From positions 1,302,001 to 1,366,000 of the forward strand of contig NZ_CP022133.1 of the NCBI RefSeq assembly GCF_002211765.1: DNA of 64,000 bases, in the 5' to 3' direction. The stretch comes from Idiomarina piscisalsi (lineage in GTDB: Bacteria; Pseudomonadota; Gammaproteobacteria; Enterobacterales; Alteromonadaceae). The notes under the pieces were generated by a model, which did not search any database, had not been told where the DNA came from, and saw only the letters and a program-made list of their open reading frames with translations. The position numbers and the translations under genes were made by a program. Position 1 is the first letter of the stretch, and each line of letters begins with the position of its first letter. This document shows positions 63,425 through 64,000 of the stretch, piece after piece.

Positions 63425-64000
63425 TTACTCATCCCGGAACGAGTAATAAATTTTTTCCGCCATGGCCTGGCTAATACCAGGTACGCTAGAAAGTTTACTA
63501 ATACTAGCGTTTTTTACCTCTTGTAATCCACCCAGATTTTTCAAAAGCGTTTGTCGACGTTTAGCACCAATACCTTCTATTTGCTCCAATGTCGATGTTT
63601 TCTGTACTTTCGCCCGTTTCTGACGGTGTCCGGTTATTGCAAAACGGTGAGACTCGTCACGAATATGCTGAATTAAATGCAACGCACTGGCGTCTTTATT
63701 CAGCGCAATGGTCTCGTGGCTGCCGGCCATAATGAGCGTCTCGAGCCCCGGCTTGCGAGACTCGCCTTTAGCAACCCCTATCAGCATGGGGGCGTCACTG
63801 CCCCAATCTTCAAAGTACTTTTCAGCTTGGGATAGCTGCCCTTTGCCACCGTCAATAAAGAGAATATCGGGTATGTTGCCCTGCTCTCGGGCTTTGTCAT
63901 AGCGCTTCGCCAATGCTTTCGCCATCGCTGCATAGTCATCGCCTGGCGTAATTCCAGTAATGTTGTAGCGCCTGTAGTCAGACTTTTTCGGTCCGTTTTG
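63425..64000 (-). CDS. uvrC: excinuclease ABC subunit C, C-terminal part (runs off the right edge)
   Basis: 192 codons visible; the frame is open to the window edge, so the 5' part lies outside. The RNase H-like 5' nuclease domain has [13 protein letters not shown] and [15 protein letters not shown], with [12 protein letters not shown]. The C-terminal helix-hairpin-helix domain is [20 protein letters not shown] then [15 protein letters not shown]. UvrC makes the two incisions of nucleotide excision repair. The ATG at 63,925 is internal, not the start. Confidence 0.97.
   Translation of the reverse strand, partial: QNGPKKSDYRRYNITGITPGDDYAAMAKALAKRYDKAREQGNIPDILFIDGGKGQLSQAEKYFEDWGSDAPMLIGVAKGESRKPGLETLIMAGSHETIALNKDASALHLIQHIRDESHRFAITGHRQKRAKVQKTSTLEQIEGIGAKRRQTLLKNLGGLQEVKNASISKLSSVPGISQAMAEKIYYSFRDE

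Noticed and set aside
63425..63925. Complete short uvrC-like gene starting at 63,925
   Set aside because: The frame remains open to the window edge and the sequence before that ATG continues UvrC ([16 protein letters not shown]).

Overview
The window looks like chromosome of a marine gammaproteobacterium of the order Alteromonadales, most likely an Idiomarina relative. The reasons are the moderate GC content, the conserved blocks ycbZ-fabA-rmf-uup-rlmKL-zapC-pyrD, proQ-prc, ydbH-ynbE-ydbL and uvrC-pgsA-glyW-cysT-leuZ, several Na+-coupled transporters, and an amino-acid/peptide-centred gene set (a 180-kDa class NAD-glutamate dehydrogenase, PepN, M61, M14 and M23 peptidases). The genus is inferred, not proven.

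Region 1 (1 to about 15,450) is the inner and right part of a Tn7-like transposon whose far end lies left of the window. Its transposition genes tnsA-tnsB-tnsC-tniQ (14,865 to 9,915) read leftward from the right end. Next come three small leftward genes: an unknown 184-aa protein, a DUF429-like RNase H-fold protein and a two-helix membrane protein. Beyond them is a rightward defence cargo: an Abi_C/HEPN-type protein, a membrane-anchored protein, a complete type I restriction-modification system (hsdM-hsdS-hsdR), a TauD-like Fe(II)/2-oxoglutarate oxygenase and a second HEPN-like protein with a zinc ribbon. About 590 bp of non-coding, hairpin-rich DNA separates tnsA from the probable transposon end, which lies only about 160 bp upstream of ycbZ (lonH).

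Region 2 (15.6 to 26.6 kb) is conserved core: lonH, fabA with a FabR-like palindromic operator, rmf (58 aa), a DUF3466 protein, uup, a glutaredoxin-like protein, rlmKL (carrying a one-base frameshift), initiator tRNA-fMet, zapC and pyrD.

Region 3 (26.6 to 46 kb), all leftward, holds gdh, a DUF2835 gene, pepN, nhaC, an NSS transporter, prc, proQ, a small acidic protein, msrC, DUF1315, a zinc-ribbon membrane protein, an AGCS alanine/Na+ symporter, an M14 carboxypeptidase and a long-form GAPDH.

Region 4 (46 to 64 kb) is mixed. It holds a DUF2989 lipoprotein, msrB, pyruvate kinase, a DUF6279 lipoprotein, a LytTR/LytS two-component system overlapping a PilZ gene, an M61 peptidase, an M23 peptidase, a PTPS-family protein, a divergent lysE/lysR pair, a PagL-like lipid A deacylase behind a 36-bp perfect palindrome, a GNAT enzyme, alkB, the ydbH-ynbE-ydbL envelope operon (ydbH frameshifted in a G run), three tRNAs (Leu, Cys, Gly), pgsA and the C-terminal part of uvrC, which runs off the right edge.

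The most noteworthy part is the Tn7-like element: its defence cargo, its short TnsA, the structured non-coding stretch at its right end, and an apparent insertion site in front of lonH.
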